Source: Blautia sp. (GTDB lineage Bacteria > Bacillota > Clostridia > Lachnospirales > Lachnospiraceae). From it: a DNA stretch of 5,969 nucleotides. The translations under genes were made by a program, and so were the position numbers. Within the stretch, counting starts at the first letter, position 1. Every line of letters starts with the position of its first letter. Of this stretch, positions 1-5,721 are shown in pieces. Below the pieces are notes generated by a model, which was not told where the DNA came from, searched no databases, and saw nothing but the letters and a program-made list of their open reading frames with translations. The stretch lies in the NCBI GenBank assembly GCA_017515945.1, contig JAFWDX010000091.1:1-5969 (forward strand), given 5' to 3'.

Positions 1-13
1 ACTGAACAGTTAC
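1..13. repeat. Truncated terminus of the GTAACTGT-family mobile element
   Basis: The window opens with ACTGAACAGTTAC, identical to the right-hand terminus of the elements ending at 2989, 4585 and 5887. The rest of this copy lies upstream of the window, so its length (34-bp or long form) and orientation cannot be told; the terminal repeat is symmetrical. If it inserted like the other copies, the next 8 bases (14-21, GTATATAC) should be its target duplication and should recur just before the left end of the copy. Confidence 0.8.
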
Positions 14-55
14 GTATATACCGATCCGGCAGAAATCGAAATGGCCCGGATATAC
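14..55 (+). promoter_or_regulatory. Imperfect stem-loop directly before the ribosome binding site of the phosphatase gene
   Basis: GTATAT (14-19) can pair with ATATAC (50-55) and CCG (21-23) with CGG (47-49), with A20 bulged, giving nine pairs around a loop of about 23 bases. The stem ends just before the GGGAGAGG Shine-Dalgarno at 56-63. It could influence translation of the gene starting at 73. Only one copy is visible, so there is no covariation support and it may be chance. Confidence 0.22.
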
Positions 56-72
56 GGGAGAGGAAAAAGGTC

Positions 73-2208
73 ATGAAGCACATGTCGATCGCGAAAAAAA
101 GCATACGGGGACTGGTGATCCTCGGCCTGGTCCTGCTTCTGGGAACCAGCCTGGCTGCCGGCGTACACATGTATCGGCAGAATATGGAAATATACCGGCA
201 GATGGCTTTTTCCTACGTGAATCTGGCGACGGCTACCATCGACGGAGATATCGTCAGAGATGTGATCAGGGATGAGGCCAGGTTTAAAAAACTGTGTGAT
301 TTTATTGAAGATGCTTTCAGCGATGGTGAGCCGGTTCCCATTGAGGACATTTATGCCCAGCCGGATTTTGACGAAGAGCTGGTGGATCTGTACCAGAAAT
401 GGAACAGGATCTATGTCATGCTGCTCAGTGTCGGGAACCGTACTTCCGGGATCAAATATTTTTATGTCGTGGTCCCGGAGGAGAATGAGCTCATCTATGT
501 GTGGGATTCCGACCTGGAGAATTCTCTGGGCGTGCTGGAGCATGCACGGTATTCCGAAGGTGAAAAGGAAAACCTCATGAGGGTCTTCAACGGGGACGAT
601 GAAGACAGTATGGTCATTTACCACGAAGACGGTCAGACCTACGGGACAGCCATGCAGCCGATCTATGACAACGAAGGGGATATTGTTGCCGTGGCAGTCG
701 CGGATACATCCATCACGGATATCCGGCGGGCTTTCTTCAGGCTTCTTCTCAATATCGGCGCTGCTGTAACACTGATCATGCTGGTCGCAGTGACTGTATA
801 TTTCAGCTTTGTCCGCCGGCAGCTGATCGAACCGATCGTAAAACTGGAAAAAGCTACAGTCAACCTGATCGACGATCTCAAAAACGAGACGCCTTTTCAC
901 GTGGATGTCCACACGGGCGATGAGATCGAAACGCTCGCCCATTCCTTTGAGGAGATGGACAACCGGCTGAAGATATACCTCAGGGAAAATACGGCGATCA
1001 CGGCGGAGAAGGAGAGAATCCAGACGGAGCTTGATCTGGCTACCCGTATCCAGAGGGACATGCTGCCCGGAACGTTCCCGCCATTCCCGGAGTTCAATGA
1101 ATTTGATATCTATGCCAGCATGAAAACGGCCAGAGAGGTCGGCGGAGATTTTTACGATTTCTTTCTGATCGATGAGGATCATCTGGGACTGACGATCGCG
1201 GATGTATCGGATAAAGGCATTCCTGCCGCTTTGTTCATGATGATGAGCAGGAGGATGCTCAGGGACTATGCCATGACAGGACGCAGTCCCAGGCAGGTCG
1301 TTGAATTGATGAACAGACAGATCTGTGATACCAATGAGGAAGGCATGTTCGTTACGGTCTGGTTCGGTATTCTGGATCTGAAGGACGGGACGATCCGTGC
1401 GGTCAATGCAGGCCATGAATACCCGATCCTGGGACTTGCGGACGGTTCCTATGAGCTGTTCAAAGATGTGCACGGCTTTGTGGTTGGGGGATTGCCGGAT
1501 ATCACATACAAGGAATATGTGATCAGGCTGAAACCAGGTGAAAGTCTTTTCCTGTATACAGACGGGCTGACGGAAGCCTGTAATGAAAAAAATGTGTTGT
1601 TCGGTACGGATCAGGTCATCCGGGTACTTAACGCGAAAGGAAAAGCGACGGCCAAAGAACTGGTGGAGCACGTACAGGATGAAGCCATGCGCTTTGCCGG
1701 ATCGGCTCCGCAGGCTGATGACATGACACTGCTCTGTCTGGAATGGAAAGGAGCTCAGGCAAACCACGAGCTGGCGGAGAGGAGTACGGAGCTGACGGTC
1801 AAAGCCGACGTAGAGAATCTCGATGAGGTGCTGGATTTTCTGAATGAAAGGCTTGACAATCTGGGCTGTACCCCGAAGGCACGCATGCAGATCGAGATCG
1901 CCCTGGAGGAACTGTTTGTAAATGTGGCTCATTATGCCTATGCGGAAAACGGAACGGACGGAAATGATAAAAATATGGTATCCGTGCGCGTGGACGAATT
2001 GAATGAACCGCTCAGTGTGGCCGTGACTCTTTCGGACTCTGGACTGCCCTTTGACCCGCTGTCCAGAGAGGATCCGGATATCACTCTTTCCGCAGATGAG
2101 CGCAGGATCGGCGGGCTCGGTATCTACATGGTAAAGAAAAGCATGGACAATGTACACTATGAGTACAGGAATGGAAAAAACATCCTGAAATTCCGAAAGG
2201 ATCTGTAA
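73..2208 (+). CDS. Membrane-bound SpoIIE-type PP2C serine phosphatase with C-terminal RsbW-like ATPase domain
   Basis: A 711-residue signalling protein, predicted to control an anti-sigma-factor antagonist or similar STAS target by phosphorylation state. Order: TM segment about 13-33; extracytoplasmic region about 34-223, probably a Cache-like sensor; TM about 224-247; HAMP about 248-303; a charged, probably coiled-coil linker to about 328 ending in the family motif LATRIQRDMLP; PP2C/SpoIIE phosphatase about 340-560; HATPase domain about 575-711. Phosphatase metal-site motifs are visible: GGDFYDFF (357-364, acids D359 and D362), ADVSDKGIPAALF (376-388), NAGHEYP (445-451), YTDGLTEA (495-502) and ADDMTLL (548-554). 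The ATPase part has the N-box EELFVNVAHYAY (612-623), G1-box DSG (655-657) and G2-box GGLGIYMV (680-687), as in RsbW/SpoIIAB kinases. GGGAGAGG at 56-63, nine bases upstream, supports the ATG at 73; Met4 is an alternative. The stop overlaps queH. Its sensed signal and partner are not encoded here. Domain calls are strong; the target is inference. Confidence 0.93.
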   Translation: MKHMSIAKKSIRGLVILGLVLLLGTSLAAGVHMYRQNMEIYRQMAFSYVNLATATIDGDIVRDVIRDEARFKKLCDFIEDAFSDGEPVPIEDIYAQPDFDEELVDLYQKWNRIYVMLLSVGNRTSGIKYFYVVVPEENELIYVWDSDLENSLGVLEHARYSEGEKENLMRVFNGDDEDSMVIYHEDGQTYGTAMQPIYDNEGDIVAVAVADTSITDIRRAFFRLLLNIGAAVTLIMLVAVTVYFSFVRRQLIEPIVKLEKATVNLIDDLKNETPFHVDVHTGDEIETLAHSFEEMDNRLKIYLRENTAITAEKERIQTELDLATRIQRDMLPGTFPPFPEFNEFDIYASMKTAREVGGDFYDFFLIDEDHLGLTIADVSDKGIPAALFMMMSRRMLRDYAMTGRSPRQVVELMNRQICDTNEEGMFVTVWFGILDLKDGTIRAVNAGHEYPILGLADGSYELFKDVHGFVVGGLPDITYKEYVIRLKPGESLFLYTDGLTEACNEKNVLFGTDQVIRVLNAKGKATAKELVEHVQDEAMRFAGSAPQADDMTLLCLEWKGAQANHELAERSTELTVKADVENLDEVLDFLNERLDNLGCTPKARMQIEIALEELFVNVAHYAYAENGTDGNDKNMVSVRVDELNEPLSVAVTLSDSGLPFDPLSREDPDITLSADERRIGGLGIYMVKKSMDNVHYEYRNGKNILKFRKDL

Positions 2209-2849
2209 TGAACAGAAATTACCAGAAAGAGCTGGACAAGCTGCTGGAGAGACTGGACGGGGAAAAAACCCGTCCGTCTCTTTTTCTGCATGCCTGCTGT
2301 GCACCCTGCAGCAGTTATGTCCTCGAATACCTGTCAAAGTGGTTTGACATCACAGTCTTTTATTATAATCCGAATATCTTTCCTTCGGAGGAATACAAAA
2401 AAAGAGTCTGCGAACTGAAAAGGCTCATCAGTGAAATGCCGGCCTGCAGCTGTGTCCGTTTTGAAGAGGGACCCTATGAACCGGAACGTTTTTTTGAGAT
2501 GGCCAAGGGGCTTGAAGACCTGCCGGAAGGAGGGGAACGGTGCTTTCGCTGTTACCGGCTCCGTCTTGCGCAGACTGCCAGACGCGCAGCTGAAGGAGGA
2601 TATGATTACTTTACGACGACCTTAAGCATCAGTCCGCACAAAAATGCCGCTGTGCTGGGAGAGATCGCCGGGGAGGAAGGCAGGATCTGGAATGTGAATC
2701 CGCTTCCTTCTGATTTCAAAAAAAAGAACGGGTTTAAGCGCTCCACTCAGCTCAGCGCTGAATATGGACTGTACAGACAGGATTATTGCGGCTGTGTCTT
2801 TTCAAAAAGAGAAGCCCAGGCCAGGCATGCGGCAAAAGGCGGGACATAA
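2208..2849 (+). CDS. queH: Epoxyqueuosine reductase QueH (DUF208 family)
   Basis: Predicted cytoplasmic iron-sulfur enzyme of 213 residues that reduces epoxyqueuosine to queuosine at position 34 of GUN-anticodon tRNAs (Asp, Asn, His, Tyr), the last step of queuosine synthesis; QueH is the non-orthologous alternative to the cobalamin-dependent QueG. The family cysteine pattern is complete: HACCAPCSSY (28-37, C30, C31, C34), RCFRCYRLRL (C112, C115) and DYCGCVFS (C194, C196). TTTLSISPHKN and the basic FKKKNGFKRS stretch are also typical of the family. Length is normal. The ATG at 2208 shares its A with the TAA of the phosphatase gene, and AAAGGA at 2196-2201 sits at good distance, so translational coupling is likely. 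No other queuosine genes are visible. The codons for about residues 15-26 form a terminator-like hairpin with T-run (separate entry), which may limit read-through from upstream. The family call is firm. Confidence 0.93.
   Translation: MNRNYQKELDKLLERLDGEKTRPSLFLHACCAPCSSYVLEYLSKWFDITVFYYNPNIFPSEEYKKRVCELKRLISEMPACSCVRFEEGPYEPERFFEMAKGLEDLPEGGERCFRCYRLRLAQTARRAAEGGYDYFTTTLSISPHKNAAVLGEIAGEEGRIWNVNPLPSDFKKKNGFKRSTQLSAEYGLYRQDYCGCVFSKREAQARHAAKGGT
2250..2285 (+). terminator. Terminator-like hairpin with T-run inside the 5' coding region of queH
   Basis: GGACGGG (2255-2261) pairs perfectly with CCCGTCC (2269-2275) around a loop of G plus six A. The stem extends through AGAC (2250-2253) with GTCT (2276-2279), leaving T2254 bulged: eleven pairs in all. 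One C later follows TTTTT (2281-2285). This is the classic shape of a Rho-independent terminator, lying about 45-75 bases after the stop codon of the phosphatase gene but inside queH. Translating ribosomes would normally melt it, so it may end transcripts only when queH is not being translated. Function is inferred; the structure is read directly. Confidence 0.5.
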
Positions 2850-2854
2850 AGCTA

Positions 2855-2882
2855 TTGCAATTTCGCGGAGATGTGTTACACT
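2855..2882 (+). promoter_or_regulatory. Probable sigma-A promoter for argH
   Basis: TTGCAA (2855-2860) and TACACT (2877-2882) are separated by 16 bp. A TG one base before the -10 (2874-2875 followed by T2876) gives an extended -10. Each hexamer matches consensus at four of six positions. It lies five bases after the queH stop, the expected place for a separate argH promoter, and would start RNA near 2889, making a leader of about 125 nt that carries the nested repeat at 2914-2989. No clear arginine-repressor operator was recognised. Confidence 0.5.
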
Positions 2883-2913
2883 AATGGGCAATCTGACAGG
2901 TGAAAAATGATCC

Positions 2914-2989
2914 GTAACTGTAAAGGAACGTAACTGTGAAGGCGCTTGTGCCTGAACAGTTACAAAGGAACTTGTGACTGAACAGTTAC
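2914..2989. repeat. 34-bp GTAACTGT-family unit interrupted by a second unit (nested insertion)
   Basis: Taking out 2930-2963 and one copy of AAAGGAAC restores a 34-bp unit beginning GTAACTGT (2914-2921) and ending ACTGAACAGTTAC (2977-2989), differing from the consensus short unit at two positions (9 and 15). AAAGGAAC occurs at 2922-2929 and again at 2964-2971, directly abutting both ends of the inner unit. Both copies carry the same two variant bases, which shows that they derive from one outer unit. Flanks of the outer unit are AATGATCC (2906-2913) and CACAGATCC (2990-2998); these share GATCC but are offset by one base, so any original duplication has decayed. The whole structure lies in the argH leader. 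Confidence 0.82.
2930..2963. mobile_element. 34-bp short-form mobile element with 8-bp target duplication AAAGGAAC
   Basis: The unit begins GTAACTGT (2930-2937) and ends ACAGTTAC (2956-2963), perfect 8-bp inverted repeats. An inner three-base pairing AGG/CCT follows after a two-base mismatch. It is exactly 34 bp, like the units at 4441-4474 and 5854-5887, and differs from them at two positions (14 and 22, A to C). It is flanked by a perfect 8-bp direct repeat, AAAGGAAC at 2922-2929 and 2964-2971. It encodes nothing. It is either a minimal element moved in trans or the collapsed remnant of a long copy. Confidence 0.8.
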
Positions 2990-3013
2990 CACAGATCCGA
3001 AAGGGGGAACAGT

Positions 3014-4405
3014 ATGGCCCAGTTATGGGGAGGCCGTTTTACCACAAAAACAGATCGTCTGGTTTACAATTTCAACGCCTCCATCTCCTTTGATCAGAAG
3101 TTTTACGAACAGGATATCCGCGGCAGCCTCGCACATGTACATATGCTGGCCAGGCAGGGGATCCTGACAGCTGACGAAGAACAGCGTATTACAGAGGGGC
3201 TGGAGGGCATCGCCCGCGATGTACGCAGCGGCGCTTTGCAGATCACGTCCGAGTATGAGGATATACACAGCTTTGTGGAGGCCGTTCTCACCGAGAGGAT
3301 CGGCGACGCGGGAAAGAAGCTCCATACCGGCCGCAGCCGGAATGATCAGGTGGCGCTGGACATGAAGCTTTACATCCGGGATGAGATCGATGCGGTCGAT
3401 TCGGAGATATTTAATCTGCTGCAGGTACTCATACGCTGGATGGATGAAGGCCTTACCATGTATATGCCTGGTTTTACCCATCTGCAGAAAGCCCAGCCGG
3501 TCACACTCGCTCACCATTTCGGCGCTTATTTTGAGATGTTCCGCAGAGACAGGTCCAGGCTTTCAGACATCCGCAGACGGATGAATCTCTGCCCGCTCGG
3601 ATCCGGTGCGCTGGCAGGCACGACGTATCCGCTGGACCGTTTTTACACTGCCGAGCTTCTGGGATTCGACGGGCCGACACGCAACAGCATGGATTCCGTA
3701 TCTGACAGGGATTATGTGCTGGAACTGCTGGGCTGTCTTTCCACGGTCATGATGCACCTGAGCCGCTTCAGCGAAGAGATCATCATCTGGAACTCCAATG
3801 AATACCGTTTTGTCGAGCTGGACGACGGGTACAGTACAGGCAGCAGCATCATGCCGCAGAAAAAAAATCCGGATATAGCGGAGCTCGTGAGGGGCAAGAC
3901 AGGGAGAGTGTATGGAGCGCTTGTTTCCATGCTGACGACCATGAAGGGGATCCCGCTCGCATACGACAAGGATATGCAGGAGGACAAGGAACTGACCTTT
4001 GACGCGATCGATACGGCAAAGGGATGCCTGCGTCTGTTTGCCGGCATGCTTGATACCCTCACTTTTAACCGGGAACGGATGGAGGAGAGTGCCAGAAGAG
4101 GATTTACCAACGCCACGGATGCGGCGGATTATCTGGTCAATCACGGCATACCTTTCCGTGATGCGCATGGGATCGTCGGGAAGCTGGTTCTTTTGTGCCT
4201 TGAACGGAATATCTCGCTTGATGAGCTTCCGCTGGATGATTACAAGGCGGTCTGCCCGGCATTTGACGAGGATATCTATCAGGCGGTCAGCATGGAAGCC
4301 TGCGTGGATAGAAGACTTACTTACGGCGCGCCGGGACCGGAGGCCATGAAAGTGGTAATCGCTGAAAATCATGCCTATCTGGAGGAAAACCCTCCGAAAC
4401 GGTGA
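3014..4405 (+). CDS. argH: Argininosuccinate lyase
   Basis: Cytoplasmic enzyme that splits argininosuccinate into arginine and fumarate, the final step of arginine synthesis; members of this fumarase/aspartase superfamily are homotetramers whose active sites are built from three subunits. At 463 residues it has the normal length. Signature regions are intact: HTGRSRNDQ (104-112), GFTHLQKAQP (153-162, with the conserved H156) and the mobile catalytic loop GSSIMPQKKNP (276-286) holding the conserved serines and lysines. The C-terminal ASL domain covers roughly 363-430. ATG at 3014 is set by the strong AAGGGGGA at 3001-3008, five bases upstream, and by the conserved N-terminus (AQLWGGRF, then FNASISFD). 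argG is not adjacent, so argH appears to be a single-gene unit using the promoter near 2855. Its leader carries a nested repeat, and its TGA stop lies within a decayed repeat end (4402-4423). Confidence 0.97.
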   Translation: MAQLWGGRFTTKTDRLVYNFNASISFDQKFYEQDIRGSLAHVHMLARQGILTADEEQRITEGLEGIARDVRSGALQITSEYEDIHSFVEAVLTERIGDAGKKLHTGRSRNDQVALDMKLYIRDEIDAVDSEIFNLLQVLIRWMDEGLTMYMPGFTHLQKAQPVTLAHHFGAYFEMFRRDRSRLSDIRRRMNLCPLGSGALAGTTYPLDRFYTAELLGFDGPTRNSMDSVSDRDYVLELLGCLSTVMMHLSRFSEEIIIWNSNEYRFVELDDGYSTGSSIMPQKKNPDIAELVRGKTGRVYGALVSMLTTMKGIPLAYDKDMQEDKELTFDAIDTAKGCLRLFAGMLDTLTFNRERMEESARRGFTNATDAADYLVNHGIPFRDAHGIVGKLVLLCLERNISLDELPLDDYKAVCPAFDEDIYQAVSMEACVDRRLTYGAPGPEAMKVVIAENHAYLEENPPKR

Positions 4406-4423
4406 CTGTTCAGTTATAGTTAC
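4402..4423. repeat. Decayed, internally deleted repeat unit overlapping the argH stop codon
   Basis: GTGACTGTTCAGTTA (4402-4416) matches the element terminus GTAACTGTTCAGTCA at 13 of 15 positions, and AGTTAC (4418-4423) resembles the opposite end. The middle is missing. The argH TGA (4403-4405) falls inside the terminus, so an old insertion may have supplied the present stop codon. No target duplication remains. It could be chance similarity, but the 13/15 match beside an intact copy makes that less likely. Confidence 0.55.
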
Positions 4424-4435
4424 TGATGATTTAAT
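4407..4435 (+). promoter_or_regulatory. Candidate extended -10 promoter for asd, upstream of the inserted element
   Basis: TTTAAT (4430-4435) matches the -10 consensus at five of six positions and is preceded by TG one base away (4427-4428), an extended -10. TGTTCA at 4407-4412, 17 bp upstream, is a weak -35 (three of six). RNA would start near 4442, the first base of the element at 4441, so the 145-bp element would form most of the asd leader. Without the insertion the leader would be only about 40 nt. No better promoter was seen between 4586 and 4627. Confidence 0.3.
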
Positions 4436-4440
4436 ATTTC

Positions 4441-4585
4441 GTAACTGTTCAGTCACAAGCTCCTTCACAGTTACGAGGCCAGGCGCAGGCTCCTTTCGTC
4501 GCAATGTAAGTGCGCCCGGCCTTGGCTGTTCAACTTCTTTCTCACGCACCTCGCAGTAAATGCGAGGCGCTGACTGAACAGTTAC
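4441..4585 (-). mobile_element. 145-bp MITE-like element, long form, with 8-bp target duplication AATATTTC
   Basis: The termini GTAACTGTTCAGTCA (4441-4455) and TGACTGAACAGTTAC (4571-4585) are perfect 15-bp inverted repeats. AATATTTC lies directly outside both ends (4433-4440 and 4586-4593), a perfect 8-bp target duplication. The first 34 bp (4441-4474) are the reverse complement of the short unit. Two internal hairpins are clear: GCCAGGCGCA (4478-4487) with TGCGCCCGGC (4511-4520), and GCACCTCGCA (4546-4555) with TGCGAGGCGC (4561-4570) around GTAAA. It has no credible coding capacity. It is homologous to 5722-5887 in the opposite direction and 21 bp shorter. Strand here is set relative to that copy, called +. 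GTAA ends and 8-bp duplications fit the IS66 pattern. It sits between argH and asd and leaves the asd ribosome binding site intact. Confidence 0.92.
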
Positions 4586-4627
4586 AATATTTCTATTTGT
4601 TGATTTTTAAACAGGAGTATATGTAGT

Positions 4628-5713
4628 ATGAGCGAAAAACTTAAAGTCGGTATCCTTGGCGCAACAGGTATGGTAGGGCAGCGGTTTATTTCCCTGCTGG
4701 ACGGGCATCCCTGGTTTGAGGTCGTGACGGTGGCAGCCAGTGCCAGAAGCGCGGGAAAAACCTATGAAGAGGCCGTCGGAGGACGCTGGAAGATGGATAC
4801 GCCAATGCCTGAGGCGGTCAAAGGACTGACGGTAATGAATGTCGCCGAGGTGGAAAAGGTCGCGTCCACGGTAGATTTCGTTTTTTCGGCTGTTGACATG
4901 AGCAAGGATGAGATCCGCGCCATCGAAGAAGCCTATGCGAAGACAGAGACACCGGTGGTATCCAACAACAGCGCCCATCGCTGGACCCCGGATGTGCCCA
5001 TGGTGGTACCGGAGATCAATCCGGAGCATTTTGAAGTGATCGCCGACCAGAAAAAACGCCTGGGAACGACCCGCGGTTTTATCGCCGTCAAGCCGAACTG
5101 CTCGATCCAGAGCTATGCGCCTGCTTTTGCCGCCTGGCGTGAGTTTGAACCTTATGAGGCGGTCGTGACGACCTATCAGGCGATATCCGGAGCGGGAAAG
5201 ACCTTCCGCGACTGGCCTGAGATGGAGCATAACATCATCCCCTTCATTTCCGGAGAGGAAGAAAAGAGTGAAAAAGAGCCGCTGAGGATTTTTGGCAAGG
5301 TTGAAGACGGCGTCATCGTCCCGGCCAGCGAACCCAGGATCACCTGCCAGTGCGTGCGTGTGCCGATCCTGAACGGACATACGGCGGCTGTTTTTGTACG
5401 GTTCCGCAAAAAACCGACAAAAGAACAGCTGATCGAGGCTCTGCGCAGCTTCAAGGGAATCCCGCAGGAGCTTGAGCTTCCGAGCGCGCCGAAGCAGTTC
5501 ATCCAGTATCTCGAAGAGGATAACCGTCCGCAGGTCGCCATGGATGTGGATTTTGAGAGAGGCATGGGTGTCTCGATCGGCCGGCTCAGAGAGGATACGA
5601 TGTACGATTTCAAGTTCATCGGACTGTCTCATAATACGGTGCGCGGTGCCGCAGGCGGAGCTGTGCTGTGTGCGGAGACCCTGAAGGCAAAAGGTTATAT
5701 CACTGCAAAATAA
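4628..5713 (+). CDS. asd: Aspartate-semialdehyde dehydrogenase (long, archaeal/fungal-like type)
   Basis: Cytoplasmic NADP-linked enzyme reducing aspartyl-4-phosphate to aspartate semialdehyde, the branch-point step to diaminopimelate/lysine, threonine and methionine. At 361 residues it looks like the longer class also found in archaea, fungi and some Clostridia. Motifs: GATGMVGQRF nucleotide-binding loop (11-20), SNNSAHRW (112-119), the catalytic cysteine in VKPNCSIQSY (C158), SGAGKTF (187-193), and the conserved RVPILNGHTAAV region with catalytic histidine H251 and R244. ATG at 4628 follows AGGAG at 4613-4617, ten bases upstream; the earlier ATG at 4621 meets TAG at once. Neither lysC/dap/hom genes nor a lysine riboswitch lies nearby: the 222-bp upstream space is mostly the element at 4441-4585. 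A second, inverted copy begins nine bases after the stop. The family is firm; cofactor choice follows the family. Confidence 0.95.
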   Translation: MSEKLKVGILGATGMVGQRFISLLDGHPWFEVVTVAASARSAGKTYEEAVGGRWKMDTPMPEAVKGLTVMNVAEVEKVASTVDFVFSAVDMSKDEIRAIEEAYAKTETPVVSNNSAHRWTPDVPMVVPEINPEHFEVIADQKKRLGTTRGFIAVKPNCSIQSYAPAFAAWREFEPYEAVVTTYQAISGAGKTFRDWPEMEHNIIPFISGEEEKSEKEPLRIFGKVEDGVIVPASEPRITCQCVRVPILNGHTAAVFVRFRKKPTKEQLIEALRSFKGIPQELELPSAPKQFIQYLEEDNRPQVAMDVDFERGMGVSIGRLREDTMYDFKFIGLSHNTVRGAAGGAVLCAETLKAKGYITAK

Positions 5714-5721
5714 GATTGCAG

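Noticed and set aside
10..2337. 775-codon open frame on the minus strand opposite the phosphatase gene
   Set aside because: It runs antisense to a gene with complete domain motifs, shows no recognisable domain or credible start context, and is rich in His, Arg, Ile and Phe as expected from reading codons backwards.
2914..2989. CRISPR-like or regulatory tandem array before argH
   Set aside because: There are only two units, one nested in the other with a target duplication, and no spacers of regular length.
4381..4395. GGAGG/CCTCC hairpin at the 3' end of argH
   Set aside because: Only five pairs and no T-run, so it is not a convincing terminator.
4583..4588. Outward -10 (TACAAT) formed by the element end plus its flank
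   Set aside because: No acceptable -35 lies 16-18 bp upstream (ATGCGA/TGCGAG region), so there is too little support.
4621..4626. ATG-TAG start-stop mini-frame before asd
   Set aside because: Its ATG is only three bases from AGGAG, too close for efficient initiation, and it probably occurs by chance.
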